A stretch of 64,000 nucleotides of DNA from Chamaecyparis obtusa (taxonomy: Eukaryota > Streptophyta > Pinopsida > Cupressales > Cupressaceae). The position numbers and the translations under genes are program-made. The stretch's first letter is position 1. Each line of letters begins with the position of its first letter. The notes beneath the pieces were generated by a model. The model was not told the origin of the DNA. It saw only the letters and a program-made list of their open reading frames with translations, and did no database searches. Where the stretch lies: assembly GCA_027943335.1 (NCBI GenBank), contig BSBK01006430.1, forward strand, positions 560,501-624,500, written 5' to 3'. This document shows, piece by piece, positions 1 to 11,020 of the stretch.

Positions 1-1440
1 CATGTAAGGACACTTTCCCCATTGGAACTATTATATCCGTTGTAGACTTTGCGGAGAACTATACATTGCAGCCCCAAAATGAGACTCAAGCTCAATATTA
101 CAATTCCATTTAGGTTGTAATTTTTGTACACATTACATATAGACATTCCCCTAATAGCACAAAAGATGAGTGAAAGATAATCAGAGAGTACCATTTTTAT
201 ATGAGCGATGACAGGTCTCACTCTCATGAGTTTGTTCAACATTATTTCCAGAACTATTTTGACTTCTTGCAGGAAAATGGTATTGCTATGGATAGGCATC
301 TCATTTGGTCGGATAATTGCATCGGTCAATTTAAGAATGCCAAAAAATTTTATTGGTTGTGTAGAATGCATGTCGAGAGAGGTGTACCTCGTATTTGGAG
401 TTTTTTTGAGTCAGGGCATGGGAAAGGGGAGCATGACAGAGCAGGTGTGTGTGTGAAGAGAGCTCTAGTTAAGGAGCAATTGAGGATTGCAGGTGTTGTA
501 CTTTTTGATGCTCATTCTATTTTTTATTGGTGTACTTTAGCATTGTCACAAGGGGGACTCTTGATTCTACAGTGCGTAGATTCTTTTGGTTGGTTGAGGA
601 GGGAACTATAAGAGATAGATTGGGGGAACTATAAGAGATAGATTGGATTGTCAAATAGTGAAAGACTCTTCAAAAATGCATTCATTTCAAAGCTCCAATA
701 GTAGTACATGGACCTTTTGGACATGAGAGTTGGCTTGTTTTTGCCCCATGTGTTTTCAATATGATTGGGATCATTGCGAGTCAAGTGAGTGGGTGGATAC
801 ATGGGTTCCATAGTATCTAACTCCTTTATCTTTGACACTCTCTATAAGAAATGATGACATGGACACTTCAGTTGACTATGACCATCTTTCTAATCTTCTG
901 AAGCCAGGAGATGTTTTTGCATTGGTTACACCGTAGAGGAATGATGAGAGGTCAGATTATTGGTTAGCACATTATGTACCAGGTAAATAGAAGCTTGTAC
1001 AACTGATGATTAGAAAGAATGGAGTTCCCGCATTTGAAGACTATGAGAAGCACAAAACTATTCTCATGTATTCACACCTTGTTATAGCAACAAATGTCAA
1101 TTTTTCATAGCATCAAGGAAGACCAAAGACAAAAGAACTTTGGACTATTACTACTACTGATCATGAAGCACTATTGGAGACCCTGAAGCAAAGAGATGAC
1201 CCTTCAAGAACACTTGACTAGGTAATAAGTTAACTTAGTGCATTGTTTTCTAAGTTTGTTAAGCTTAATTTCAATACATTAATTTGACCTTTCTTAGATT
1301 GTATTTTGATTCAATAAACTTGGTTTTGTATGTGGATTGTAACTTGTGCAGGAGCACCTATGAAGACACCTATGATCACCATGGATCCAATCAGAGATAG
1401 AAGGACAAAAGGATCCTTAATGGTTAATTGAGATCTTTTG
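1..1440 (+). pseudogene. DDE-transposase-like gene, broken, continues past the left edge
   Basis: The frame is readable from base 3. A 'DFAENY' motif near 48-65 is followed by 'WSDNCIGQFKN' (about 310-342) and 'FFESGHGKGEHDRAGVCVKR' (about 403-462). The spaced acidic residues and the GHGKG..D..G..KR block resemble an uncharacterised RNase-H-fold, transposase-like family found in plants and animals; this is recalled, not searched. In-frame stops lie near 110 and 170. A frameshift falls near 550-565, and a 23-bp tandem duplication (601-646) shifts the frame again. The C-terminal part resumes ('WDHCESSEWVDTWVP', 'LKPGDVFALV') with more stops up to about 1220. A likely intron follows (GT near 1222, CAG before 1351), then a short last exon. 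Clearly non-functional. It could be a domesticated gene rather than a transposon; the sequence cannot decide. Confidence 0.6.
601..646. repeat. Perfect 23-bp tandem duplication
   Basis: Bases 601-623 are repeated exactly at 624-646. The duplication lies inside the coding remnant of the DDE-like gene. Because 23 is not a multiple of three, it moves the downstream sequence into another frame. The copies are identical, so it looks later than most of the decay around it. Confidence 0.9.
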
Positions 1441-1765
1441 AAGCCTATAATGGCAATTTGTAACAATCAATTTGATTTAAAAGTTAAATGTCCTAAAACT
1501 CTTCATAAGGACTTATGACCAAAATCATGTATGGGTGGCCAATAGTGCCAAGAAGGGATCTTACATGTCATATACTTATGTCATTTGCATGGTTTGAATT
1601 CTTACATGTTTGATTGTTGTTTCTAATGCTTTAAGGATATTATTTTTTATCATTTCAAAGAATCCATAAAAGTTAAACCTCAAACATAATAAGCTCCACA
1701 GTTCAAATTTCACAAGCTTAATCATGATTAATTTCACAGTTCAAATTTCAAACATACCACTAACA
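1441..1765. other. Non-coding spacer with short repeats
   Basis: No convincing coding signal. Bases 1671-1698 form a 28-bp stretch that recurs exactly at 6093-6120. A 14-bp palindrome (TTAATCATGATTAA) is at 1718-1731, flanked by two copies of a 'TTCACAGTTCAAATTTCA' motif. Confidence 0.6.
1671..1698 (+). repeat. 28-bp direct repeat, left copy
   Basis: The same 28 bases occur at 6093-6120, and some similarity extends to the left of both copies. The pair brackets the 358-bp satellite and about 1.1 kb beyond it. It is too long for a target-site duplication, so it may be an older segmental or element-derived repeat. Confidence 0.7.
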
Positions 1766-4700
1766 GTCAGTTGAAAGCAGCTCAACAACGTATCTTTCAA
1801 ACCAGCAGTGATCTTTCATGGCTCATATCTTAGACCTTGTGATAGGTATCGACAAACCATTAGGTTCTATGGGATCATGTTTCTAAGGTCTACAATTACC
1901 TCTCTTAGTTTTGGGTGATTCAATTTCATTTGCATTTGGCAAGGTGATCTCAGTCCATGCCAAAATTTGTAGTGAGGGTCAGTTGAAAGTGGCTCAGTAG
2001 CATTTCTTTCAAACCATCTGACCTAACATCGAACTATCTACTCCATTGGCTCTGGTTGGCTAGGTAAATGCTAAGGACAACCCCACTCTACCCACAGAGT
2101 CATCGAAACACTCACGACCATGCTCGACCCAAGTGACCCTAAGGTGCACTAAGTACGATTGGGTAGAAATCTTGCAGGGCTCATATCTCAGACCTTGTGA
2201 GAGGTATCAACAAACCATTAGGTGCTATGAGATCATGTTTTCAAGGTCTACTATAACCTCTCTTAGTTTTGGGTGATTTGACTTCGTTTGTATTTGGCAA
2301 GGCGGTCTCAGTCGATGCCAAAACTTGCAGTGAGGGTCAGTTGAAAGTGGCTCAGTAGCGTATCTTTCAAACTGTTTGACTTGGCATCAAATCATCTTCT
2401 CCATCAGCTCTGGTTGGCTGGGTGAACACCAGTGACAACCCCATTCTACCCACAGAGTCACCGGAACGCTCGCGACCACACTCGACCCAAGTGACCCCAA
2501 GGTGCACTAAGCATGATTGGGCAGTGATATTCTGGGGCTCATATCTTAGACCTCGTGAGAGGTATCAACAAATTTTTAGGTGCTATCAGATCTTTTTTTT
2601 GAGGTCTACAATAACCTCTCTCATTTTTGGGTGACTCAACTTCGTTTGCATTTGGCAAGGTGATCTCAATCGATGCCAAAACTTGCAATGAGGGTCAGTT
2701 GAAAGTGGCTCAGCAGTGTATCTTTCAAACCATCTGACCTAACATCAAACCATCTACTCCATCAGCTTTGGTTGGCTGGTTAAACACCAGTGACAACCCC
2801 ATTCTACCCATAGAGTCACCGGAATGCTCGCGACCACACTCGACCCAAGTGACCCCAAGGTGCACTAAGCACAATTAGGTAGTGATCTTCCAGGGCTCGT
2901 ATCTTAGACCTCGTGAGAGGTATCGACAAACTGTTAGGTGCTATAGGATCATTTTTTCAAGGTCTACAATAACCTCTCTCAGTTTTGGGTGATTCGACTT
3001 CGTTTGCATTTGGCAAGGTGATCTCAGTCGATGCCAAAACTTGCAGTGAGGGTCAGTTGAAAGTGGCTCAGCAGCGTATCTTTCAAACCATCCAACCTAG
3101 CATCAAACCATCTACTCTATCAACTCTGGCTAGTTGGGTAAACACCAATGACAACCCCATTCTACCCACAGAGTTACCAAAATGCTTGCGACCACACTCG
3201 ACCCAAGTGACCCCAAGGTGCACTAAGCACGATTGGGCAGTGATCTTGTAGGGCTCATATCTCAAACCTCATGAGAGGTATCAATAAACTATTAGGTGCT
3301 ACAAGATCATTTTTTTGAGCTCTATAATAACCTCTCTTGGTTTAAAATGATTTGACTTCATTTGCATTTGGCAAGGCGATTTCAGTCGATGCCAAAACTT
3401 GCAGTGAGGGTCAGTTGAAAGTGGCCTAGCAACGTATCTTTCAAACTGTCTGACCTGGCATCAAACTGTCTACTCCATTAGCTCTGATTGGCTGGGTACA
3501 TGCTAGTGACAACCCCATTCTACCCACAAAGTCACCGAAACACTCACGACCACACTCGACCTAAGTGACCCCAAGGTGCACTAAGTATGATTGAGCAGTG
3601 ATCTTCTGGGGCTTGTATCTTGGACCTCATGAGAGGTATCGACAAATTGTTAGGTGCTACAAGATCATTTTTTTGAGGTCTAAAATAACCTCTCTCAATT
3701 TTGGGTGATTTGACTTTGTTTGAATTTGGCAAGGTGATCTTAGTCGATGCCAAAACTTGCAATGAGGGTCAGTTGAAAGTGGCTCAGCAATGTATCTTTC
3801 AAACCGTCTGACCTAGCATCGAACTGTCTACTCCATTAGCTCTAGTTGGCTATGTAAACACTATTGAAAACCCTATTCTACCCATAGAGTCACCGGAATG
3901 CTCACAACCAGGTTCGACCCAAGTGACCCCAAGGTGCACTAAGCACAATTGGGCAGTGATCTTCCAAGGCTCATATCTCAGACCTCATGAGAGGTATCAA
4001 CAAACCATTAGGTGCTATAGGATTTTATTTTTGAGATCTAAAATAACCTCTCTTGATTTTTGGTGATTCGACTTCATTTGCATTTGGCAAGGCGATCTCA
4101 GTTGATGCCAAAACTTGCAGTGAGGGTCAGTTGAAAGTGGCTCAGCAATGTATCTTTCAAACCATCCAATGTAGCATCAAACTATCTACTACATTATCTT
4201 TGGTTGGCTGGGTAAACTCTAGTGACAACCCTATTCTACCCACAGAGTCACCGGAACACTCACGACCACACTTGACCCAAGTGACCCCAAGGTGCACTAA
4301 GCACGATTGGGTGGTGATCTTGTAGGGCTCATATCTCAGACCTCATGAGAGGTATTGACAAACTATCTAGTGCTACAAGATCATGTTTTTGAGGTCTACA
4401 ATAACCTCTCTTGGTTTTGGGTGATTCGACTTCATTTTCATTTGGCAAGGTGATCTCAGTCGATGCCAAAACTTGTAGTGAGGGTCAGTTGAAAGTGGCT
4501 TAGTAGCGTATCTTTCAAACTGTCCAACCTGGCATCAAACCGTCTACTCCATTAGCTCCAATTGGCTAGGTAAACGCTAGTGAAAACCCTATTCTACTCA
4601 CAGAGTCACTGGAATGCTCACGACCACGCTCGACCCAAGTGACCCCAAGGTGCACTAAGCATGATTGGGCAGTGATCTTTCAGGGCTCGTATCTTAGACC

Positions 4701-4948
4701 TCATGAGAGGTATTGACAAACCATTAGGTGCTATGGGATCATGTTTTCAAGGTCTACAATAACCTCTCTCAGTTTTGGGCGATTCAACTTTGTTTGCATT
4801 TGGCAAGGCGATCTCAGTTGATGCCAAAACTTGCAGTGAGGGTCAGTTGAAAGTGGCTCAGCAGTGTATCTTTCAAACTGTCTTACCTAGCATCGAACCT
4901 TCTACTCCATCGGCTTCATTTGGCCAAGTAAATGCTAGTGACAACCTC
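1766..4948. repeat. Tandem satellite array, 358-bp unit, about nine copies
   Basis: The anchor GTGCACTAAG begins at 2144, 2502, 2860, 3218, 3576, 3934, 4292 and 4650, always 358 bp apart. The leftmost unit (from about 1766) has an internal deletion of roughly 140 bp joining two unit segments. The array fades out near 4948. Copies differ at many positions, mostly C/T and G/A exchanges, often at CpG (CGCGACC, CACGACC, CACAACC), yet no length change has accumulated in eight units. A unit of 358 bp does not preserve reading frame between copies, so the 60-90-codon open frames inside are by-products. Confidence 0.92.
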
Positions 4949-6447
4949 ATTCCGCCTGATGGAGCCTTAATTTTTTACAAAAATTAGGGCCTCCATTTGA
5001 GAAATAATGTTGGAGATTTGATAAGGTTGTCATTAATGTCATTAAAGGTTTTTTGGTTGCTCACAAGATATATGAACACATTCTATTAAGTGGAGATAAA
5101 AACTAGGATAGATAGCAAAGACTATTGAATAAATAGCATCGACAACTATGCAACTTGGCAATGTTGGAACATTAAGCATCATATTAGCATTCGAATGGAG
5201 TGAAGTATACACACCAGCAATTAATGATCAAAGTCAACCCAAATAAATTTCATTTCCTCATAGATGTTAATAGCTGCAACATATTACAAAGATGACAAAC
5301 ATATTATTTGGAAGAATATTACAAGAGGCGGTAAAGTAAAACTCATCATGAATGTCCAGTCAGCAATAATCAACCCATGAAGCAACAACTTCATCAAATG
5401 AAGTGAACACAACATGAGTTAAAGATTGATTAAACATATGTGTATGAAGACATTCGAAGGAGCCATGCAGTAATAAAAAATAAATATACACGGTGGTCAG
5501 CATAGTTCGAAGGCAGTATTAAAATCATTCAATGAACATTTGAGAGATAATATATTCAAGAGATGTGTTTTTGTAAGTCTGAGGGATATCATGTTGTGCA
5601 AGCAATCATATATTATACACAATGGAAAAGTCAATAGTCACATGTCATATCTATCAATGGTAATATCAAAGATTGTAAATGAAGACCATAAGCTTATACG
5701 ATAATGGAGATTATTTATAGCATGAAATGAAGGCTCCTGCATACACGATGATATTGAAACATTATTGCCAGCAGTTAAAATTATTATAAGTGCAAAAAAA
5801 AAGCATTGAAAATGATAATATATGAAATTAGCAATGCAAGTATGAGACTGAATGTGCACACAATGAAAAATAGTGACATAATTGATGGTATAGAATTTGT
5901 ATACGAAAATTCATAGAAGTGGTAAACAAAACTCTCATATTAGCAGCGATTGAAGTTTTAATTTAGTGATGAAGAGTAGATGGCATGGTTTTTGTTTTGT
6001 AGAGAAATGATCTTCAGTATCGGTACTAATGGCCTCATCATCATCTTAGGCACAAGGAAAGTTAAGCACTAGAAATCTAGGAAATCTATAGAAGTTAAAC
6101 CTCAAACATAATAAGCTCCATGAACAAGGTATTCTAGAGTAAAGAAAAACAAATGTAACTTCAACGAGATATAATTTAAATCATAATGATAATCATAGTC
6201 AAGATATAACTTCACCATTCAATTTCATAAACATGAATAATAAATATGTATATACAAAAGATGACGCAAATATAACATATAAATGAACATGTTCTATATA
6301 TGTATCAAATGTATCAAAAGTATGTCCCTATATAAATATGGCACATGCTATTTCAAACTATCTACAAAATCAATGTTTTAAGGTGTACAATGTGGCATAT
6401 ATGCCATCTCAAAATGTGCCAAGTGTCATCTCTAAATGACCACAAAA
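4949..6447. other. AT-rich stretch without recognised genes
   Basis: No open frame here resembles a protein. Just after the satellite, near 5011, 'TGTTGGAGATTTG' matches the first bases of the Copia-1 3' LTR (16546), and the next 40 bases are loosely similar, so this may be an LTR-edge fragment. The right copy of the 28-bp repeat is at 6093-6120. Confidence 0.4.
6093..6120 (+). repeat. 28-bp direct repeat, right copy
   Basis: Identical to 1671-1698; see the left copy. Confidence 0.7.
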
Positions 6448-9400
6448 CTAAAACTGCATCCTATGTTGTAGGGGGATCATCAAAATGTAGCCTCTTTGAA
6501 GAAGTGTTGGGCTCTGATTGATCTTGCATAAAAAATGAGTTCAAACCAAAGTTAGATTGCTTACTTTATATGATTTGTACACATATATATATATTTCATA
6601 ATTCAAACACTAATTTAATTAAAATTATAACTGAATACAAATATTTATACCTGGTCTCTCGATCGCCTACCATGATCAGGTGTCCTAGCATAAGTCCTAG
6701 GTAGCAAAGGGACCATGCGAGCAATACCAACTCTGACCTATAAATATATATTTGCAATAATGAGATTAGTAGAGTGGTGCAACATAGAGTAATAAATCTA
6801 CAAAATAGGATGATAGCATAATAAAATTACAAATTGATTGAACTAAAATTAAAACTTACATCTGGTGATCCCTCCTCTGGAATAGTGGGCTGGGTCAACA
6901 AAGAAATGAAAGATTCTCGTGGGCCCTCCCTCACAGTTGGAGTAACCTATGAGAGTAAAAAGATTGTCAATTATATATCAATGTACTTCATCATAGTGTT
7001 AGGAATAAATGCTAAAGCCTTTGGCAGTCATTTTGTAGTAGTGGTTGTTGCATTCATGACTATGATTGTCATTGATGTCAACACAGTGATATTCTAGAGT
7101 TTAGCAGAGTAGCAGGCATAGTTTTGTTTTGTGCACATGTTATTTTGTAGATTGAGTTATGCATAGTTGATGGTATGTTCTTTGGTGTGTTATTAGCCTA
7201 TGGTTAAGAGCGCAAAAAGAAATTCATTTATTCATGAAAGTTATAAGCATTTTGGTGGAAGCAGTATTCTGGCAGTATTCCTATGTAGCAGTTTTTGGTA
7301 ATTAGAGGATATCTCCTAACCAGGATGGAATCTGATTTTGTGTAGTTAAAGGGAATTTTGAGACTCATTGGTGGTGATGTGGTTCATAGTGCAAACTTTG
7401 AGGTCACACGATTGGAAAGTTATTGTATCTAGAAGCCGACAATTTTATGTAATTTTGATGTAGCGTGTTGAAATTATTATTTTGTATTTACATGCCGACT
7501 CATTTGTAATTATTTGAGTGTGGTATAAAGGAAGGAATTTTTTCCTTTTTATGATTATTGTTGTAATAGTTGTGATATGAAGTTGTGAAAGTTAAGATGT
7601 GAATGTATGCATGAAGTGAAGAAAAGAGCTAATTCAGTGATGAAGGAAGACTTGCGAAGTACAGAGATCTAGATTTGTGATCTTGTGTATTAGAGAGTGC
7701 GGTTGTGACATAGTGTGAAGGAGGTAACATATTTCATATTATTCTATTGAATAATCCTAAGATCTTTTGGACAGTGAGTTCAGAGATCTTGCCTTGAAGT
7801 TGTTTGGGCAGTGGGTCCTTATGTCTTCCATAACTCCTAACAGGGTTAGAATCTTTTAACAGGGATTCAAAATCTCCTAACAAAGATTCATATGTACTGA
7901 ATGTATTTCATAAGACTCCTAATAGGGTCCATCCTCTAACAAGGAACTTTCATATTAGTGCATCATTTTGTGGGCATCATTCCCACTAGGGTTTACTCTT
8001 TGATCAAGAGGTTCCCTAGTTAACATATCTTGTGTTATTGTGTCGTTGTGTATGGTTATCTTTCTATGGTTGGTTACTACATTAATTATATGGTTTAAAG
8101 CTATTGAATTTGATATTGAAGTTAATGTTGATAAATGGTTTAATTATCAGATAACTAATTCACCCCCCCCCCCCCCCCCACTCAGTTATCTTGGTGGTCT
8201 TTACTTTCTAACACATAGCAACCCTGGTTATAAAATACAAATAATAATACATAAAAGTCTACGTACAATCAGGCTATCACTCTAAATTGAGACACCTGTA
8301 ACCCTACGCTGTCAAACTAGTGTTGGGACATCATCAATAGCCACACCCTATACAATAAAGTGCAAGTAAAATATTTATTACTACACACAAGTGGCATACA
8401 TATGCATGCATAATTAATCTTAAACAATTAACTACCTTTCCTTTGTCGAGACCTGATGAAGGAACCCCCTCATGCCCCCCACTGACATCAGCTATAGCCT
8501 AAAAGAACACAATAAGATGACAATATATATTGGTAAATGTATGAATTTTATTGCTCTAATTGATAGAGATTTAAGCATGTACACCAAATGAAATAAAAAA
8601 AACTAATGGGTACATAATTTATAATATACTATATAGTCATCAAGGCCAAATGAAATGGCCGAAAGTGTGGACTCATCCACCTGTCTCACCTCCTCCTGTG
8701 TCATCGACTGAACATAAATGGAAAAAATATATATACATAAGTGCATGCAATCATTAAAACTAATCTAAATAAATAAATTATTTTTAAATTAAAAAAGTCA
8801 TGTGACAAATTTATTTATAATGTTTACTCTTATTGTATCAATAGGAGTCAATAGCTCTGCGTGCACCTCCTAAGCACTCTCATGAGATGTAGATGCTCCA
8901 TGAGGTGTTGTAGCCTCTGCAGCTGTGTCTCCTATATCCTCCTCATTAATATCATGAAACTGATATGTATCAGAATCAGTAAGCGGTCTGAGGCACATAT
9001 GCCTGCACATAATGCACATGTGGGGCTCACATACATGTGAACTCTAATGAGATGTCAATGCGCCAGCAACATCCACAGGAGGCAACACTGACCTAGTCTG
9101 TGTGATCAACTGATCACTCAATAAATGAATGGCCCTAATAGTTTCTGAGGTAGCCTCTACAATGATATCAGGATGCTACACTGGAGGAGGGGTTGCGACA
9201 TCAGTGGGGGGGACAAAGGTAGTGGTCTTTCGGCACTGGGAAGATGGCCTAGTCTGAGGAGCTCCTCTACCTACGCCCATGTTGGGCCTCATACTCCAAT
9301 AATCAACATGGTGACCAAGCACAAACTCAACATACAATTTTTTAATGAAATAAAATGGGACCTCCAAATTGCTATGGGGTGGTTTATCAAAAACCATCCA

Positions 9401-9837
9401 CCAGCGATCCCAAAAGTTTGTGCGCATTGCTTCATTTGTGCACCATTTTATTGATAATTTGGGCTTTTTGTGGTCAACTGGTATTCCAATTTTAGGATCA
9501 ACAAAAAGGGTGGCTATATCTTCCTTATTTATATTAAGGGCCGCAATCCCATCATGGTCAAGCCCGTCATCAAATTGGGCGTGCATATCATCACGCCAAT
9601 GAAGAGCTGCATTATGTTGTTGCATGACTGTCTCAATATTTCCAACAATTGTATTTAGTGTGGCAAGCATGGGACCTAATGTAGGTATATTTTTATACGT
9701 GTTTTGGAAACCTCATATCGTGTTCAAATTTTCTTGTATCAAATCTTGTAAAGATTTAGGGCTTAGATATGGGGGATTATTTTCAGGATCATTATTTGGT
9801 GTGGGAGGGTTATTTTCTTCATTGTTGTCAGCCATGC
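6448..9837 (-). pseudogene. Unrecognised seven-coding-exon gene, five nonsense codons
   Basis: Coding exons on the minus strand: 9835-8828 (ATG at 9835), 8707-8630, 8498-8436, 8347-8303, 6946-6860, 6737-6651 and 6522-6448 (TAG). Lengths are 1008, 78, 63, 45, 87, 87 and 75 nt, all multiples of three, so every intron is in phase 0. Each exon is bounded by AG and GT; the donor at 6859 is GTAAGT. The exon-4 donor is ambiguous (8303 or 8296). The product would be about 480 residues: an Asn/Pro-rich start (MADNNEENNPP), a central region with 'TNFWDRWWMVF', a Cys/His cluster (HVCEPHMCIMCRHMC), then low-complexity tails. I recognise no family. In-frame stops are at 9713 (TGA), 9176, 9044 and 8870 (TAG) and 8312 (TGA); all could arise from CGA or CAG by C-to-T change. 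A solo LTR sits in intron 4. It may be a transposon accessory gene or a host gene. Confidence 0.55.
6997..8213 (+). mobile_element. Solo LTR of the Copia-2 family
   Basis: It begins TGTTAGGAAT and ends TCTAACA, and aligns along its length with both LTRs of Copia-2 (38829 and 44501). It is flanked by perfect 5-bp target duplications, CATAG at 6992-6996 and 8214-8218. No internal region is present, so it is a solo LTR left by recombination between two LTRs. A conserved TATAAA is at 7524-7529. The poly-C tract near the right end has grown to 17 C (8163-8179), against about 7-9 in the other copies. It lies inside intron 4 of the minus-strand pseudogene; without it that intron would be about 135 bp. 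Confidence 0.95.
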
Positions 9838-10136
9838 CTGATTAAATAAAAAACAAATCTAAATTTCAATCTAATTTCATATATTATTACAAATATAAAT
9901 ACAAAACCCTATTTTTTTTAAAAATGCTACATTTAGCATGAAAATGAAATAAATTAATAAAAATTATACAAATAAATACTTACCGAATATGCTCAGAGTT
10001 GAATTTTTTGTTTCCAATATCAGGTACCCAAAAATATATCGGGTATATGAAAATCACAGAGAGAAACTTGAAGAAAATCGTGCAAGGAAATGAAGAAAAG
10101 GGCTCGTAGGTTTCAGATTTATGCCACAGTTATCAA
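9838..10136 (-). promoter_or_regulatory. Probable 5' leader exon and intron of the minus-strand gene
   Basis: Reading the minus strand, the sequence just upstream of the ATG at 9835 is AATCAG|GC, a likely acceptor. A strong donor (GTAAGT) occurs at 9983-9978, giving an intron of 146 bp. The exon before it (from 9984 upward) has CT-rich and GGTACC-containing sequence and no open frame, fitting a 5' untranslated exon. The transcription start cannot be placed. Confidence 0.4.
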
Positions 10137-10200
10137 GTACCCAATAATATCAGGTACCCAATATTATCGGGTACCTGATATTATCGAGTACCCGATAAGG
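10137..10200. repeat. 17-bp tandem repeat, four copies, palindromic units
   Basis: GTACC motifs start at 10137, 10154, 10171 and 10188, exactly 17 bp apart. Units alternate between GTACCCAATA- and GTACCTGATA-like forms. CAGGTACCC and GGGTACCTG can pair, so the tract can fold back. A related GGTACCC lies at 10023. The tract is immediately upstream of the probable leader exon of the minus-strand gene. Confidence 0.8.
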
Positions 10201-10350
10201 TCTGTGCTTTGGTGGAAGGTTTTCCCTGGTGTACTGTCACCCAGGCCTACTAAAAAGTCAACAAGTGCTTTCATGCACTTTTGGACGAGTGAAAAGTGAA
10301 TATTTTTCACATCGCCACTTTTTGGCCCCTCATGATCTTGCACATACCCT
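10201..10350. other. Flank up to the truncated Copia-1 end
   Basis: Nothing recognisable. Similarity to the Copia-1 LTR begins abruptly at 10351, so this edge is probably a deletion breakpoint rather than an insertion site. Confidence 0.5.
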
Positions 10351-10963
10351 AGAGGAAAGATACTTATAGCTAGTCATTTTTTATCGCTAGAATCATGGTA
10401 TGGAAATGAAAGATTAGAGCAGAGCAAAGAGTGTGAAGTATTGTGCCATCAAGAAGAGGTCTATGTGACAGAGAAGATAGAGTGTGTTATTCATTGGAAC
10501 TAATCAAGACAACAAGTCTACCTCGTAGTTCACCAAGATCCAGATATAGTGTGTATCTATTATTCAAAAGGTTGCAGCCTTCACCCCTTTGAGAAGTGAT
10601 CTCTCGGCATGTGCATCCTCACCCCTAATAGGGTCAATCATTAAAGACTCCTAACAGGGTTCAACCTTTGACCAGGTCACTGTACTTATTGCATTATAAA
10701 GATCAACTCCAAACAGGGTTGTAAGATCTTCTAACAAGGATCATTATACACTAGTGCAGTTTATTAATGGGTGTTAATTCCCACTAGGGTTTTTACCTAT
10801 TTGGGTTTCCCCGTAACCAAAATATTGGTGTTGTGTTCAAGTGTTCTTTCATTTTTTTTATGCTTAAAGTTTAAGTATACTTAATTGGATAAATAATTGA
10901 AACTTGTAGATAATTTATTCACCCCCCCCTCCTCTCATTTATCTCTTGGTACTATTCCTAACA
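10351..10963 (+). repeat. Copia-1 5' LTR, truncated
   Basis: Aligns with 17243-17851. Ends with CCTAACA before the primer site. The first ~697 bp present in the 3' LTR are missing. Confidence 0.9.
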
Positions 10964-10965
10964 AT

Positions 10966-10978
10966 TGGTATCAAAGCC
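10966..10978 (+). promoter_or_regulatory. Copia-1 primer-binding site
   Basis: TGGTATCAAAGCC, two bases after the LTR end, is one change from the usual plant TGGTATCAGAGC site complementary to initiator methionine tRNA. Confidence 0.9.
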
Positions 10979-11020
10979 AAGTTCCTTGGAGAGAAATTTT
11001 CACAAGTTGAGGTTGATCAA

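Noticed and set aside
1985..4990. Several 60-90-codon open frames in the satellite, with similar peptides
   Set aside because: They follow from the tandem repeat. The 358-bp unit shifts frame between copies, the start and end differ in each, and no protein family is suggested.
8040..8285. 81-codon frame with a run of prolines
   Set aside because: The prolines come from the poly-C tract of the solo LTR, and the frame crosses the LTR boundary.
9173..9845. Plus-strand open frames overlapping the minus-strand gene
   Set aside because: They are antisense shadows of the 1008-nt exon, which has splice sites, a better start and a consistent downstream frame.
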